Shown here: positions 35,792 to 45,741 of the stretch, piece by piece
How positions within the stretch are numbered: the stretch's first letter is position 1
Layout: the number at the start of each line of letters is the position of its first letter
Origin: an uncultured Spirochaeta sp.
GTDB lineage: Bacteria > Spirochaetota > Spirochaetia > DSM-27196 > Alkalispirochaetaceae
DNA: 64,000 nucleotides
Direction: 5' to 3'
Assembly (NCBI GenBank): GCA_913030605.1
Contig: CAJWEZ010000015.1
Location: forward strand, 1 to 64,000
Program-made: the position numbers and the translations under genes
The notes under the pieces: generated by a model
Told to the model about the DNA's origin: nothing
Seen by the model: the letters and a program-made list of their open reading frames with translations, nothing else
The model's database searches: none

Positions 35792-36835
35792 ATGAACCGT
35801 AATGTATGGAGAACACTTCCCGTCCTGCTGTTCGTTGCCCTCACAACCTGGGCAACCGGCACCAGCGAGACAGCAACGGGCTCCCAATACCGGATCGGCG
35901 TGTTCGTTCCCGGCGTAGTCGACGGCAGCCCGACCTACGAGATGATGGTCAGTGGCGTTCAGCAGGCGGCTGACGAGGCCGGCTCCACGGACGTGGCGAT
36001 CGTCGAGGGCGGGTTCAACCAGGCAACGTGGGAGGAAGGCGTCATGTCCATGGCGGCGTCCGGCGAGTACGACCTGATCGTCACCTCCAATCCCAGCATG
36101 CCGGAGATCACCGCATCCGTCGCCGAAGCGGTGCCGGAGGTTCGGTTCCTGGTCCTCGACGGCTACCTCGAGGGGCACGACCGAATCCACACGATCCTCT
36201 TCAACCAGCAGGAACAGGCGTTTCTGTCCGGCTACTTCGCGGGACTGGTCACAAGCAGCTCGATGGAACGGGCCAACGCCGCCGGGCGTGTCGGTCTCCT
36301 GGCGGGGCAGGAATACCCGATCATGAACGACGTCATCCTGCCCGGCTTCCGCCTGGGTCTGCAGTCGGTGGTCGCCGACGGCCAGGTTGATTTCCGCGTC
36401 CTTGGGAACTGGTACGACGCCGGCAAGGCCCAGGAGATCGCCTCCGACATGATCACCCAGGGGAGCGATGTGATTCTGACGATTGCCGGCGGTGGCAATC
36501 AGGGAACGATCGCCGCGGCGCGCGAACGCAACGCCTACGTCCTGTGGTACGACGACAGCGGCTACGATCAGGCCCCCGGCATCGTGGTCGGATCATCCTT
36601 TGTCCGGCAGGACCGCGCCGCGTACCAGGCAACGCTGGCCGCGATCCAGGGCACCCTGGCGTTCGGTGACGCCGAAATTCTCGGTGTGAGCGATGGCGCG
36701 GTGAGTTTCGATACCGAGCATCCGGCGTTCGTGGACAACGTCCCGGCAGGTATCGTCTCGGAGATGAAGGACCTTCTCGATCGCATGCGCTCCGGCGAGC
36801 TCACCCTCGAAATGCCCGTCCCCGGCGGGCGGTGA
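35792..36835 (+). CDS. BMP/PnrA-type ABC transporter substrate-binding protein
   Basis: 347 residues. A signal peptide (NVWRTLPVLLFVALTTWA) ends in ATGTSE, a processed N-terminus often seen in spirochaetal binding proteins; there is no lipobox cysteine. The body fits the BMP family (RIGVFVPGVVDGSPTYEMMV, SNPSMPEITASVAEAVPEVR, QEQAFLSGYFAGLV, GSDVILTIAGGGNQGT), whose members bind purine nucleosides, riboflavin or related ligands. It is the first gene of a four-gene importer and overlaps the ATPase start by four bases. Confidence 0.9.
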   Translation: MNRNVWRTLPVLLFVALTTWATGTSETATGSQYRIGVFVPGVVDGSPTYEMMVSGVQQAADEAGSTDVAIVEGGFNQATWEEGVMSMAASGEYDLIVTSNPSMPEITASVAEAVPEVRFLVLDGYLEGHDRIHTILFNQQEQAFLSGYFAGLVTSSSMERANAAGRVGLLAGQEYPIMNDVILPGFRLGLQSVVADGQVDFRVLGNWYDAGKAQEIASDMITQGSDVILTIAGGGNQGTIAAARERNAYVLWYDDSGYDQAPGIVVGSSFVRQDRAAYQATLAAIQGTLAFGDAEILGVSDGAVSFDTEHPAFVDNVPAGIVSEMKDLLDRMRSGELTLEMPVPGGR

Positions 36836-38379
36836 GCGACCGGACCGTGGACCGCGACTCGACGCCGTACCTGTCGGTACGCGGCGTCGCCCGCACCTAC
36901 GGCGGTGTCCAGGCGCTCCGTCGCGCCGACCTCACCGTCTCGGGAGGAGAAATCCACGGCCTCGTGGGCGAGAACGGCGCCGGTAAATCGACGCTGGTCC
37001 GCATCATGGCGGGGATCGAAGCGCCCGACGCCGGCTCGGTGCAGCGCGGCACACGCACCGACGGCACCCCCGTGCGACTGGCGATCGTGCCGCAGTACCC
37101 GCGCATGGCGCAGGAGCTGTCGGTCTGGCAGAATCTGCTCGTGGGCGACGAGCCGCGACGGGGGCCGTTTCTCGCCGCACACGTCGGGCGTCGGCGCATC
37201 GAGGAGATCGCCGACCGTTTCGATATCGCCCTTGATCTCACGAAGCCCGCCGGCGACCTCGGCGGCACCGAGATCCGACTGGCGGCGCTCCTGGCGGCGC
37301 TGGTCCACCGGCCCGACGTTCTGATCCTCGACGAACCGACCGTCGGCCTGGCCGCCACAGACCAGACGGCGATTCTGAACACGTTGCGCCGGTTCCGCGA
37401 CGCCCGCCACGCGGTGGTGTATATCTCCCACGACCTCACCGAGGTGTGCACGATCTCGGACCGTGTCACGCCCCTCCGCAACGGCACCACCGAGGGAACG
37501 CTCAATGCGCCGGTGTCGCCCCACGACCTGGCCTCGCGACTTTTCGGCCAGGCAGACGACCGCCCGTCACCGCCGGGGGATCCCCTCCCCGGCGGTGACG
37601 CTATCGTAACCTTCGACGGCGCCGTGATCCGCAATCACCGCAGCGCGCGACAACTCGGACCGCTGGATCTCGAGATCGCCGCCGGCTGCATCACCGCCAT
37701 CACCGGCGTTCGTGAGTCGGGACTGGACCTCATTGAACAGTACCTCGCCGGTGAGGCGGTCCTCGACGCCGGGGCGATCCGCCTGGACGGTCGTCGCCTG
37801 AACGCACGGGTCGATCCGGCGCGGCTGCGACGACGCGACATGGCCTTCGTGCCCTCCGACCGCTTCGATCGCGCCGCGGCCCTTTCCGGCAGCGTTGAGG
37901 AAAACGCCATTCTGCAGGAGCGCGCTGCGGTTCACCCCGGAGGGTTCCGAACCACCCGCCGCGCCCGCGGAATCACCCACCGACTGCTGGAAACGTTCGG
38001 CCTTACCGTCTCGCGGCTGCAACCACTCTCAGCGCTCTCCGGGGGAACGATCCAGAAACTGATCCTGGCGCGGGAACTCGACCGCCGGCCCCGGGTCTGC
38101 GTGATCGCCGAGCCCACCGCCGGGCTTGATCTGCGCAGCCAGTCGGCCCTCGCCGGGCTGCTCCACGACCTTGCCGCCGCCGGCAGCGCCGTCGTCGTAC
38201 TGAGTTCCAGCATGCAGGCGGCGCAGCGCATGGCCCACCGGGTCCACGTGCTCCACGGCGGCCGCCTGGCGGGGACCTTCGCCCCCGATCAGGATGAGGC
38301 GATCGCCCGCGCCTTCGCCGGGATCGGCGGGAGCGACACCTCCGCGGCGACACAGCCACAGGGGGAGGGATGCCCGTGA
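36832..38379 (+). CDS. Double-domain ABC transporter ATPase with complementary degenerate sites
   Basis: 515 residues of two fused nucleotide-binding domains, as in RbsA/MglA and nucleoside importers. Domain 1 has an intact Walker A GENGAGKSTL and Walker B VLILDEPTVGL, but its signature reads DLGGTEIR instead of LSGGQ. Domain 2 has a normal signature ALSGGTIQK but a degenerate Walker A (GVRESGLDL, no Lys) and Walker B VCVIAEPTAGL. So one composite ATP site should be competent and the other not. The GTG start overlaps the TGA of the upstream gene. Confidence 0.92.
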   Translation: MSDRTVDRDSTPYLSVRGVARTYGGVQALRRADLTVSGGEIHGLVGENGAGKSTLVRIMAGIEAPDAGSVQRGTRTDGTPVRLAIVPQYPRMAQELSVWQNLLVGDEPRRGPFLAAHVGRRRIEEIADRFDIALDLTKPAGDLGGTEIRLAALLAALVHRPDVLILDEPTVGLAATDQTAILNTLRRFRDARHAVVYISHDLTEVCTISDRVTPLRNGTTEGTLNAPVSPHDLASRLFGQADDRPSPPGDPLPGGDAIVTFDGAVIRNHRSARQLGPLDLEIAAGCITAITGVRESGLDLIEQYLAGEAVLDAGAIRLDGRRLNARVDPARLRRRDMAFVPSDRFDRAAALSGSVEENAILQERAAVHPGGFRTTRRARGITHRLLETFGLTVSRLQPLSALSGGTIQKLILARELDRRPRVCVIAEPTAGLDLRSQSALAGLLHDLAAAGSAVVVLSSSMQAAQRMAHRVHVLHGGRLAGTFAPDQDEAIARAFAGIGGSDTSAATQPQGEGCP

Positions 38380-39401
38380 GTCAGCCACGAACGCGCTCCG
38401 GCAGCGCCATCCTCGCCGCCGTGGCGGCTCTGGCGACGGTCCTGCTTGTGATTCTCGTGACCGCGGACGATCCGGCCCGCACACTGCGCACGTTTCTGCT
38501 CGGCCCGTGGTCCAACCGCTACGCCCTGGGGAACCTTCTGTCCCGGGCGGGAATGCTGGCCCTCACCGGAGCGGGGGTGGTCATCGCCTTCCGGGCGGGG
38601 GTGTTCAACCTCGGAGGCGAGGGCCAGGTCTACCTGGCGGCGGTGGTCAGTACGGTGGTGCTGCTCGCCGGCGGAGTTCCCACGTCCCTCGGCGTCCTCG
38701 CCGGTGCCTCCGCCGCGGCGCTCCTCGGCGGGGTGTCGGGATGGCTGCGCCACCGCACCGGTGCCGACGAGCTGATCACCAGCTTCCTGCTCTCAGCGGC
38801 GATCACTCCGGTCCTCGACTATCTGCTGGTGGGCCCGCTCCGGGACCAGAGCGGGAGTCTGCTGGCCACGCCCGAGATCCCGGCATCCACCCGCCTGGCG
38901 ATGCTCCTGCCGCCCTCGTCACTCAGCAGCGGGGCGCTCTGGGCGGTGGTGGTGCTGGCAGTTCTGTGGGTCGTGCTTCACCGCACGCTGTTCGGCTACG
39001 AGCTGCGGATCGTGGGCTATAACCGTCGCCTGGCGCGGTACGCCGGGATGTCGGTGGGTCTGTACACGATTGTGCCGATGGCCCTCTCGGGATTTCTCCA
39101 CGGCCTTGCCGGGGCGGTCCTGGTGGTGGGCGTCCACCACCGGAGCATTGTCCAGTTTTCCGGCGGCCTGGGCTGGAACGGTATCGCGGTGGCGCTGATC
39201 GCGCGCAATCGGCCGGAGCTGATCCTGCCGGCTGCGATCTTCTTCGCGTTTCTGGAGGCCGGTGCCCGGGCTGCCGTACTGCAGAACCAGACCACCTGGG
39301 AACTCGGCTCGATCGTGCAGGCGGTGGTATTTCTCTTCGTCACCGCCGACGTCCTCGCCCGCCGCAGGAAGAAGGTCGTATCGGCGGAGGCCGCGTCATG
39401 A
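38370..39401 (+). CDS. ABC transporter permease (BPD_transp_2 family), first subunit
   Basis: 343 residues with eight to nine membrane segments and the family motif GVFNLGGEGQVYLAAV in the cytoplasmic loop that contacts the ATPase. The sequence around LRIVGYNRRLARYAGM matches permeases of nucleoside-type importers. Its start overlaps the ATPase gene by 10 bases and its stop overlaps the second permease by four. Confidence 0.9.
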   Translation: MPVSQPRTRSGSAILAAVAALATVLLVILVTADDPARTLRTFLLGPWSNRYALGNLLSRAGMLALTGAGVVIAFRAGVFNLGGEGQVYLAAVVSTVVLLAGGVPTSLGVLAGASAAALLGGVSGWLRHRTGADELITSFLLSAAITPVLDYLLVGPLRDQSGSLLATPEIPASTRLAMLLPPSSLSSGALWAVVVLAVLWVVLHRTLFGYELRIVGYNRRLARYAGMSVGLYTIVPMALSGFLHGLAGAVLVVGVHHRSIVQFSGGLGWNGIAVALIARNRPELILPAAIFFAFLEAGARAAVLQNQTTWELGSIVQAVVFLFVTADVLARRRKKVVSAEAAS

Positions 39402-40210
39402 TGCCCCAGATCCTGCAGAGCTGGGCACTGTTGCTCATCGTCGCCCTCGGAGGGCTGCTCTCCGAACGCGGAGGCATCCTCAACATCGGCCTCGAAGGAA
39501 TGATCACGATGGGGGCGTTCGTCGCGGTGGCGGCGGCGCAGGCCGGTGCCGTGGTTCCCGTCGCGGCACTGCTGGGCGCAATCGCCGCGATGCTCCTCGC
39601 ACTGGTGTTCGCCCAGTTTTCACTTCGGTGGCAGGCCAACCCCTTCATCGTGGGGCTGGCGATCAACGTCCTGGCCGCGGGAACGGTTCCCCTGTTGTCG
39701 GAGATCGTTTTCGGAACCCGGGGGTCGGTACGGATCGCCGACGGCGGTATCCCCGTCTGGACCGTTGTCGCCACCGCCGCGACGGTGCTCGTTCTTGTCC
39801 ATGCGGTGGTATACGCAACACCCCTGGGTTTGCGCCTGCGTATCGCCGGTGAGGAACCGGAATGGCTCCGGGCGCAGGGGATCGGCGTGACCCGGTACCG
39901 CCTGGCGGGGCTCGTCGGCAGCGGACTGCTGGCGGGACTCTCCGGGGCGCTTCTGGCGCTTCGGATCGGCGTGTACCTGCCCAATATCAGCGCCGGTCGC
40001 GGGTGGATCGCGCTGGTGATCGTGTACCTGGGGTACCGGACTCCGGCGGGACTGGCCGTGGCGGCGCTGTTCTTCGGGATTATGGAAGCGGTGGCGGTGC
40101 GGGCGCAGTCTGTTCTCGGGGTTCCGCCGACGGTTCTCCTGGCGCTGCCCTACGTCCTGACGGTGGTGGCGTTTGTCAGCTACGCCGCCCTGCGCAACCG
40201 GGAACGGTAG
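39398..40210 (+). CDS. ABC transporter permease (BPD_transp_2 family), second subunit
   Basis: 270 residues with about eight membrane segments; the coupling motif is SERGGILNIGLEGMITMGAF. The pairing of a ~340- and a ~300-residue permease with a BMP protein and a double ATPase is typical of nucleoside importers (YufNOPQ/NupNOPQ-like). It closes the operon; no terminator is evident in the following 50 bases. Confidence 0.9.
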   Translation: MMPQILQSWALLLIVALGGLLSERGGILNIGLEGMITMGAFVAVAAAQAGAVVPVAALLGAIAAMLLALVFAQFSLRWQANPFIVGLAINVLAAGTVPLLSEIVFGTRGSVRIADGGIPVWTVVATAATVLVLVHAVVYATPLGLRLRIAGEEPEWLRAQGIGVTRYRLAGLVGSGLLAGLSGALLALRIGVYLPNISAGRGWIALVIVYLGYRTPAGLAVAALFFGIMEAVAVRAQSVLGVPPTVLLALPYVLTVVAFVSYAALRNRER

Positions 40211-40262
40211 CTACACGAATCGCGAACTGAATAAACCAACCGGGCTGAACGACGGTGTCGGG

Positions 40263-40406
40263 GGTTGTATACAGAAGAATGTTGCACATGCCACGGTAAC
40301 TCGCCGTCCAGCAATCACATAGCTCTGCGAACCACGGGTCTCCACCGCAACTCTTTTGCAGACACGAACATCGCGCGGAATCTGCAACAATTTCCTGTAT
40401 ACAGCC
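40263..40406. repeat. 144-bp inverted-repeat element, copy 1
   Basis: This element begins GGTTGTATACA-N6-TGTTGCA (40263-40286) and ends with the inverse TGCAACA-N6-TGTATACAGCC (40383-40406), giving 24-base terminal inverted repeats around a 96-base core. A second element of exactly the same length lies at 44686-44829 in the opposite orientation. It occupies most of the 219-base gap between the permease gene and the end of argH; the remaining gap shows nothing else. It contains no ORF of note. It may be a MITE-like remnant, a structured RNA or a pair of operators. Confidence 0.6.
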
Positions 40407-40429
40407 GGCGTCCGGCCGGCCCGCTTCCG

Positions 40430-41806
40430 CTACTCCGATTGCGGCCGGAGGGTAACCCCTTCGCCGAGCAGCGCCGCCACCGCCGCGTCGTGGCGATTGG
40501 CGATCGCCTGCGACCGGGTACCAACTGCTGCAAGACGATCCCGGGCGGCCTCCAGGTTGAGTGTTCCGGGCGTGCCGGTGGAGCGTCGGCGGTCCAGTGC
40601 CTCGTCCGGGTCAGGCATCGCCTGGTCCCGGTACTCAGCAGCCGCCCGACGGTACGCCTCCCGGAACGGCACCCCCTCCTCGACCAGCCGGTAGGCGTAG
40701 TCCGTAGCAAACACCTCGCTGTTGAGCGCCCCCCGCATGCGATCGCGATCCGGCGTCAACCGCGACACGAGCGTCTCCGACACGATCAGCGATTCCTCAA
40801 CCGCCGCCAGGGCGCGCATGAGTGGTTCCTTGGTGTCCTGCAGGTCGCGGTTGTACCCCGACGGAAGACTCCGCACCACATTACGGCACTGCGTCGCGTA
40901 GCCATCCACCGTACCCGCCCGGGCCCGCAGGAGCTCGAGAATGTCTGGATTCCGTTTCTGGGGCATGATGCTCGACCCGGAACAGAGATCCTCCGGCAAC
41001 CGAACGTAGCCGATTTCCGGAAGCGAAAAGATGATCAGGTCCTGCGCCATGCGTCCCAGGGTGGTCGACACACCCGCCAGCGCCTCGGCGATGCGTCCAT
41101 CGAGAACCCCGCGGGAGTGCTGGACGGCAAGGACGTTGTTCTGGATGCCGCGAAAGCCAAGAAGATCCGCCACGAACTCGCGGTCCAGCGGCAGCGGCGT
41201 GCCGTAGCTCGCCGCCGAGCCGAGAGGACTTCGATCGTTGAGGTCGGCAACCGCCGCCAGGAGTTCCAGGTCGTCCAGGAGCTGCTCCGCCCACGACGCG
41301 AGCCACAGCCCGAACGTCGAGAGCATGGCGATCTGCAGGTGGGTCCGGCCGGGCATCACGGTCCGCGCCTCCTCCTGCGCCCGGCGCAGCAGCAGCTCAA
41401 CGAGGCGTCGCCCGGCGTTGGAGATATCCAGAAGCGCCGCCCGGGTGTAGAGGCGCGTCGCAGCGGTGACCTGATCGTTCCGGCTGCGTCCGGTGTGGAC
41501 TTTCTTGCCGGCGTCGCCGAGCCGCTCGATCAGTCGCGCCTCGATCACGGTGTGCCCGTCTTCATCGGCACGTTCGATCGCAATCTCCCGGCGAAGCGCG
41601 TCCGCCGCGATCGTTCGAAGTTCGCGCTCGATCGCCGCAGCTTCCCCGTCCGGGATGATCCCGACCCGGGCGAGCATGCGCGCGTGGGCGATGCTCGCCA
41701 TGGCGTCGGCGGGGATCAGCTCGCGGTCGAGGATGTGATCACGGCCGACGGTGAAACGCTCCACCACGGCATCCAGCTCATAGCCCTTGTCCCAGAGTTT
41801 TGCCAT
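40430..41806 (-). CDS. argH: Argininosuccinate lyase
   Basis: 458 residues of the fumarase/aspartase superfamily. The signature loop is GSSIMPQKRNPDILELL; other conserved parts are HTGRSRNDQVTAATRLY and PGRTHLQIAMLSTFGLWLAS. It splits argininosuccinate to arginine and fumarate. The start MAKLWDKGYELDAV is the family start, although no clear Shine-Dalgarno precedes it. argG is not beside it. The 178 bases between it and clpB are GC-rich, with no evident gene. Confidence 0.93.
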   Translation of the reverse strand: MAKLWDKGYELDAVVERFTVGRDHILDRELIPADAMASIAHARMLARVGIIPDGEAAAIERELRTIAADALRREIAIERADEDGHTVIEARLIERLGDAGKKVHTGRSRNDQVTAATRLYTRAALLDISNAGRRLVELLLRRAQEEARTVMPGRTHLQIAMLSTFGLWLASWAEQLLDDLELLAAVADLNDRSPLGSAASYGTPLPLDREFVADLLGFRGIQNNVLAVQHSRGVLDGRIAEALAGVSTTLGRMAQDLIIFSLPEIGYVRLPEDLCSGSSIMPQKRNPDILELLRARAGTVDGYATQCRNVVRSLPSGYNRDLQDTKEPLMRALAAVEESLIVSETLVSRLTPDRDRMRGALNSEVFATDYAYRLVEEGVPFREAYRRAAAEYRDQAMPDPDEALDRRRSTGTPGTLNLEAARDRLAAVGTRSQAIANRHDAAVAALLGEGVTLRPQSE

Positions 41807-41984
41807 AGCCGGGAGCGTACCCGGCGCGGCAGGGACTGTCCACTCCCGACGCGCGATCGCGGCGCCGGGAGGCGGCTGCGGGCGGCGGCGCCGGAAGGCG
41901 ACAGCGGAAGGCGTTCCGGCTGCGCGCAGAGCGCTACCCGTTCCGGCGGCTGTGTTGCGTCCCCTGCCGCGCGCCGGCGCGGCG

Positions 41985-44603
41985 CTACTCGCCGGCGTCG
42001 GCGGCCACAAACTCGCCGATCGTCTCGAACGTGAACTCGCCCTCGCCGTCCCCGCTCCGCGGTGCGATGCGAACCTGCGCGCCGTCGGGAATCGCGCCGG
42101 ACAGCAGCTCCTTCGCCAGCGGGTTCTGCAGGTAGGTCTGCACGGCCCGCTTCAGCGGTCGCGCCCCAAAGGCGGGGTCGTACCCGAGGTCCGCGAGGTG
42201 ATTGCGCGCGGTGTCCGTGAGTTCGATCCCGATCTGACGCTCCGCAAGGCGCTGCTGCAGCCGCCGAACCTCGAGGTCCACGATCCGCAGGATCTGGTCA
42301 CGACCGAGGCGGTTGAACGTGATCACCTCGTCCAGGCGGTTGAGGAATTCGGGCTTGAACGCCTGGTGCAGCCGGTCACGAATCTGCGACGCGATGCCGT
42401 CGAGGTCATCGGCGCCGAGGATCAGGTCGCTCCCGATATTGCTGGTCATGATGATGATCGTATTGCGGAAGTCGACCAGCCGCCCCTGACCGTCGGTGAG
42501 GCGCCCTTCGTCCAGCAGTTGCAGAAACACACTGTACACGTCGGGGTGCGCCTTTTCGATCTCGTCGAAGAGAACGACGGAGTACGGACGCCGTCGCACC
42601 ACCTCCGTGAGCTGCCCGCCCTGATCGTAACCGACGTAGCCGGGAGGCGCACCGATCAGGCGGCTCACGGCGTGGCGCTCCATGTATTCGCTCATGTCGA
42701 TTCGGGTCAGGGCGCGCTCGTCGTCGAAAAGGAAACTCGCGATCGTCTTCGCCAGTTCGGTCTTGCCGACGCCGGTGGGACCGAGAAACAGAAACGTACC
42801 GGTGGGGCGGTTCTCGTCGCCGATACCGGACTTGTTGCGACGGATCGCGTCGGAAACCGCCTGAATCGCCCGCGGCTGGCCGACCACACGTTCCTCGAGG
42901 ATCGTTTCCAGTTCGAGCAGTTTCTGCATCTCCGAGGACATCATCTTGGAGACCGGGATGCCGGTCCAGGTGGACACCACGCGGGCGATATCCTCGCCGC
43001 CGACCTCCTCCCGAAGGAGTGAGTTCTCGCCCTGCAGTTCCTGGAGGCGGTCGCTGAGTTCGGACAGCTCGCGTTCTTTGGTCGGAATCGTGCCGTGCTT
43101 GATCTCCGCCGCCCGGGCCAGGTCGCCGGCGCGTTCGTGCTGCTTCTCCTCGATCGCCAACTGCTCCAGCTCCTGCTTGAGTCCACGGATCCGGTCGATC
43201 ACGCCTTTTTCGTTCTTCCAGCGCAGCTGCATCTCGTCCCGGTCGGCGCGGAGATTGGCGAGCTCCTCCTCGAGCTTCGCGAGGCGTTCCCTGCCCGCCT
43301 TTCCCGTTTCGCTCACCAGCGCCTGCCGTTCAATGTCCAGCTGCAGGATGCGCCGCTCCAGCTGGTCGAGTTCGGTTGGCTGACTCTCGATCTCCATCTT
43401 CATGCGGCTGGCGGCCTCGTCCACCAGGTCGATCGCCTTGTCCGGGAGGAACCGGTTGGTGATGTAGCGGTCGCTCAGTGTCGCCGCCGCCAGGATCGCA
43501 TCGTCGCGAATCCGCACTCCGTGGTGCACCTCGTAGCGCTCCTTGAGGCCCCGGAGGATCGCAACCGTACTCTCGACACTGGGTTCGTTGGTGTAGACGG
43601 TCTGAAACCGCCGCTCGAAGGCCGCGTCCTTCTCGATGTGTTTCCGATACTCGTCAAGCGTTGTGGCCCCGATCGCCCGCAGCTCGCCCCGCGCAAGTGC
43701 CGGCTTCAGCAGGTTGCTGGCGTCCATGGCGCCCTCGGCGCTTCCGGCGCCCATGAGCGTGTGGAGCTCGTCGATGAACAGAATGATCCCACCGCGGGAC
43801 TTTGCGATCTCCTCGATTACGCCCTTGAGGCGCTCCTCGAACTCGCCGCGGAACTTGGTCCCCGCCAGGAGGGCGCCCAGGTCCAGGGCAAGCAGTCGTT
43901 TGTTGCGCAGCGACTCCGGTACGTCGCCACTGACGATCCGTCGCGCCAAACCTTCGGCGATCGCGGTCTTGCCGACGCCGGGCTCACCGATCAGAACCGG
44001 GTTGTTCTTGGTCCGCCGCGAGAGGACCTGCATGACACGGCGGATCTCTTCGTCCCGCCCGATCACCGGGTCGAGCTTTTCCTGCCGCGCCAGCGCCGTG
44101 AGGTCCCGGGTGTACTTCTCCAGGACCTTCATCTTCCCTTCCGGGTCCTGGCTGTCTACCGTTTCTCCGCCGCGTACTTCGGTCAAAATCTCCCGGACGC
44201 CTTCGGCGGTCACGCCGTGACTCTTGAACACCTCACCGGCACGGTCCGGCGATTCGAGGATTGCGATGAGGAGGTGCTCCGTGGAGACATAACTGTCTCC
44301 CATCTGATCGGGCATCGCCTCGGCCTTGGCGAGGATGCGTGCCAGGTTGGGGGACGGGTGCAGTTGCGCTCCGTCTCCCGTGACGCGCGGGAGGCGCCCG
44401 ATCGCACGGGTGAGTTCGTCCCGAATGAGCGCCGGCTGCGCCTCGAGCCGTTCGAGGATGCTTGTGACCATGCCCTGCTCCTGCTCCATGAGGGCGCGGG
44501 CGAGGTGCACCGCTTCGAGGGTGCTGTTGTCGTTCTGGTTTGCGTAGTTGGCGGCATCCTGGACCGCCTGCGACGCCTTTGTCGTGAATTTTTCCAGGTT
44601 CAT
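41985..44603 (-). CDS. clpB: ATP-dependent disaggregase ClpB
   Basis: 872 residues. The N-terminal Clp domain ([20 protein letters not shown]) is followed by NBD1 with [15 protein letters not shown], the ClpB-specific coiled-coil middle domain (about 400-530), and NBD2 with [15 protein letters not shown] and the pore motif [13 protein letters not shown]. It works with DnaK to rescue aggregated proteins. The ATG at 44603 has AGGAG upstream. Its promoter region contains the second 144-bp element; no CIRCE sequence is visible. Confidence 0.96.
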   Translation of the reverse strand: MNLEKFTTKASQAVQDAANYANQNDNSTLEAVHLARALMEQEQGMVTSILERLEAQPALIRDELTRAIGRLPRVTGDGAQLHPSPNLARILAKAEAMPDQMGDSYVSTEHLLIAILESPDRAGEVFKSHGVTAEGVREILTEVRGGETVDSQDPEGKMKVLEKYTRDLTALARQEKLDPVIGRDEEIRRVMQVLSRRTKNNPVLIGEPGVGKTAIAEGLARRIVSGDVPESLRNKRLLALDLGALLAGTKFRGEFEERLKGVIEEIAKSRGGIILFIDELHTLMGAGSAEGAMDASNLLKPALARGELRAIGATTLDEYRKHIEKDAAFERRFQTVYTNEPSVESTVAILRGLKERYEVHHGVRIRDDAILAAATLSDRYITNRFLPDKAIDLVDEAASRMKMEIESQPTELDQLERRILQLDIERQALVSETGKAGRERLAKLEEELANLRADRDEMQLRWKNEKGVIDRIRGLKQELEQLAIEEKQHERAGDLARAAEIKHGTIPTKERELSELSDRLQELQGENSLLREEVGGEDIARVVSTWTGIPVSKMMSSEMQKLLELETILEERVVGQPRAIQAVSDAIRRNKSGIGDENRPTGTFLFLGPTGVGKTELAKTIASFLFDDERALTRIDMSEYMERHAVSRLIGAPPGYVGYDQGGQLTEVVRRRPYSVVLFDEIEKAHPDVYSVFLQLLDEGRLTDGQGRLVDFRNTIIIMTSNIGSDLILGADDLDGIASQIRDRLHQAFKPEFLNRLDEVITFNRLGRDQILRIVDLEVRRLQQRLAERQIGIELTDTARNHLADLGYDPAFGARPLKRAVQTYLQNPLAKELLSGAIPDGAQVRIAPRSGDGEGEFTFETIGEFVAADAGE

Positions 44604-44685
44604 ATGGTTCTGCTCCTGTGGCGGATACACTCGTGTCGGGGAACACCAAGAAAATACTCAGCGATGCCGCCTCCGGCAACCTCCG

Positions 44686-44829
44686 GGCTGTATATAGAAG
44701 CGTGTTGCAGATCCGGTTCCATGGTCCGGTACCGCCGTGAGTTCGAGTCACGAGGGGCGCTCGACAGACGCAAGTCCCGTCTGGAGCGTGAGTTCGTGCC
44801 CGTTTTGCAACACGTTTCTGGATACTGCC
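44686..44829. repeat. 144-bp inverted-repeat element, copy 2
   Basis: The ends are GGCTGTATATA-N6-TGTTGCA (44686-44709) and TGCAACA-N6-TGGATACTGCC (44806-44829). Reversed, its 96-base core aligns to copy 1 without gaps at about half the positions, including AACTC blocks at the same two places (core positions 12-16 and 63-67) and TCCAG and TCTG blocks. It fills the middle of the 325-base gap between the divergent clpB and SDR starts; outside it the gap shows no feature beyond the two ribosome-binding regions. Confidence 0.6.
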
Positions 44830-44928
44830 CCTGGGTTCAGCGCCGGCGTCACTCAGAAAGCCGCCGCGCCCGGGGGAGGTACCGGCCGTCAACTTGCCGG
44901 CGAGCCGTCCGAGCGGTACCGTTGTGGT

Positions 44929-45741
44929 ATGCGCATTCTGGTAACCGGATCGAGTGATGGTATCGGACTGGCCACGGCGCGGGAGCTCCTGCGGCGCGAA
45001 CACGCAGTCGTCCTCCACGGACGGCCCGGCGAAAAGCTGGACTCCGCCGCGCGTCGCCTGGCATCGGAGTCGGCGCCGGACCGGGTGGACACCGTCGCGG
45101 CTGACCTGGCCTCACTCCGCGACGTGGCGCGCATGGCAGATGAGGTCACCCGACGGTTCCCTGACCTGCAGGTTCTGATCCTCAACGCCGGCGTCATGAA
45201 ACGCCGTCGGCTCGAGTCCCGCGATGGCTACGAACTCACGTTCGCCGTCAATCATCTCGCGCCGATGCTCCTGGCGCAGCGTCTGGTTCCCGTGCTCCGC
45301 AGAAACGCGCCGGCGCGGATCGTCGTCGTAAGCTCCATGGTCCACGGAAGCGGCCGCATCGATTTCGACGATCTGCAACGTCGCACGGGGTACGACGGAA
45401 TGGCCGCCTACAGCGCAAGCAAGCTCGCCAACGTCTATATGACGCGGATTCTGGCGAAGGAACTCGATCCGGAGGATGTCACGGTCAACGCGCTCCATCC
45501 CGGGGTCATCAACACCAAGCTGCTCCACGAGTACTTCGGTGGTGGGGCCCCGGCTGATCAGGGAGCGGCCACCTCGGTGTTTCTGGCAACGTCACCGGAG
45601 GCTGCCTCGATGACCGGAGCGTATGTCGCCAACGGCCGCCGAAGTCGATCCGCCGCCGCCGACTCCCCGGACCACGAGCCCATCGCCCGTCGCCTCTGGG
45701 AGGAGTCGCAGGCGTTGATCGACGCGGCCCTCGGCGTGTAG
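44929..45741 (+). CDS. Short-chain dehydrogenase/reductase
   Basis: 270-residue SDR. The Rossmann cofactor motif is TGSSDGIGLATA, NAGVM follows at the usual place, and the catalytic serine and YxxxK are in VVVSSMVHGSG and AYSASKLANV. The overall pattern (ELTFAVNHLAPMLLAQ, LHPGVINTKL) resembles retinol-dehydrogenase/WWOX-like SDRs of unknown substrate. The ATG at 44929 is weakly supported by a ribosome-binding site. Its stop lies inside the first unit of a tandem repeat. A role in capnine reduction would be speculative. Confidence 0.85.
   Translation: MRILVTGSSDGIGLATARELLRREHAVVLHGRPGEKLDSAARRLASESAPDRVDTVAADLASLRDVARMADEVTRRFPDLQVLILNAGVMKRRRLESRDGYELTFAVNHLAPMLLAQRLVPVLRRNAPARIVVVSSMVHGSGRIDFDDLQRRTGYDGMAAYSASKLANVYMTRILAKELDPEDVTVNALHPGVINTKLLHEYFGGGAPADQGAATSVFLATSPEAASMTGAYVANGRRSRSAAADSPDHEPIARRLWEESQALIDAALGV

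Noticed and set aside
40263-40406. Integron attC site
   Set aside because: The ends do not follow RYYYAAC...GTTRRRY, there are no cassette-like genes, and both copies share one length and core, unlike attC sites.
44730-44755. tRNA T-arm-like sequence (GTGAGTTCGAGTCAC) inside copy 2 of the 144-bp element
   Set aside because: The stem does not pair in the T-arm register and no acceptor, D or anticodon arms are present.
44604-44928. CIRCE or other known heat-shock operator before clpB
   Set aside because: No TTAGCACTC-N9-GAGTGCTAA sequence and no clear CtsR-like heptad repeats.
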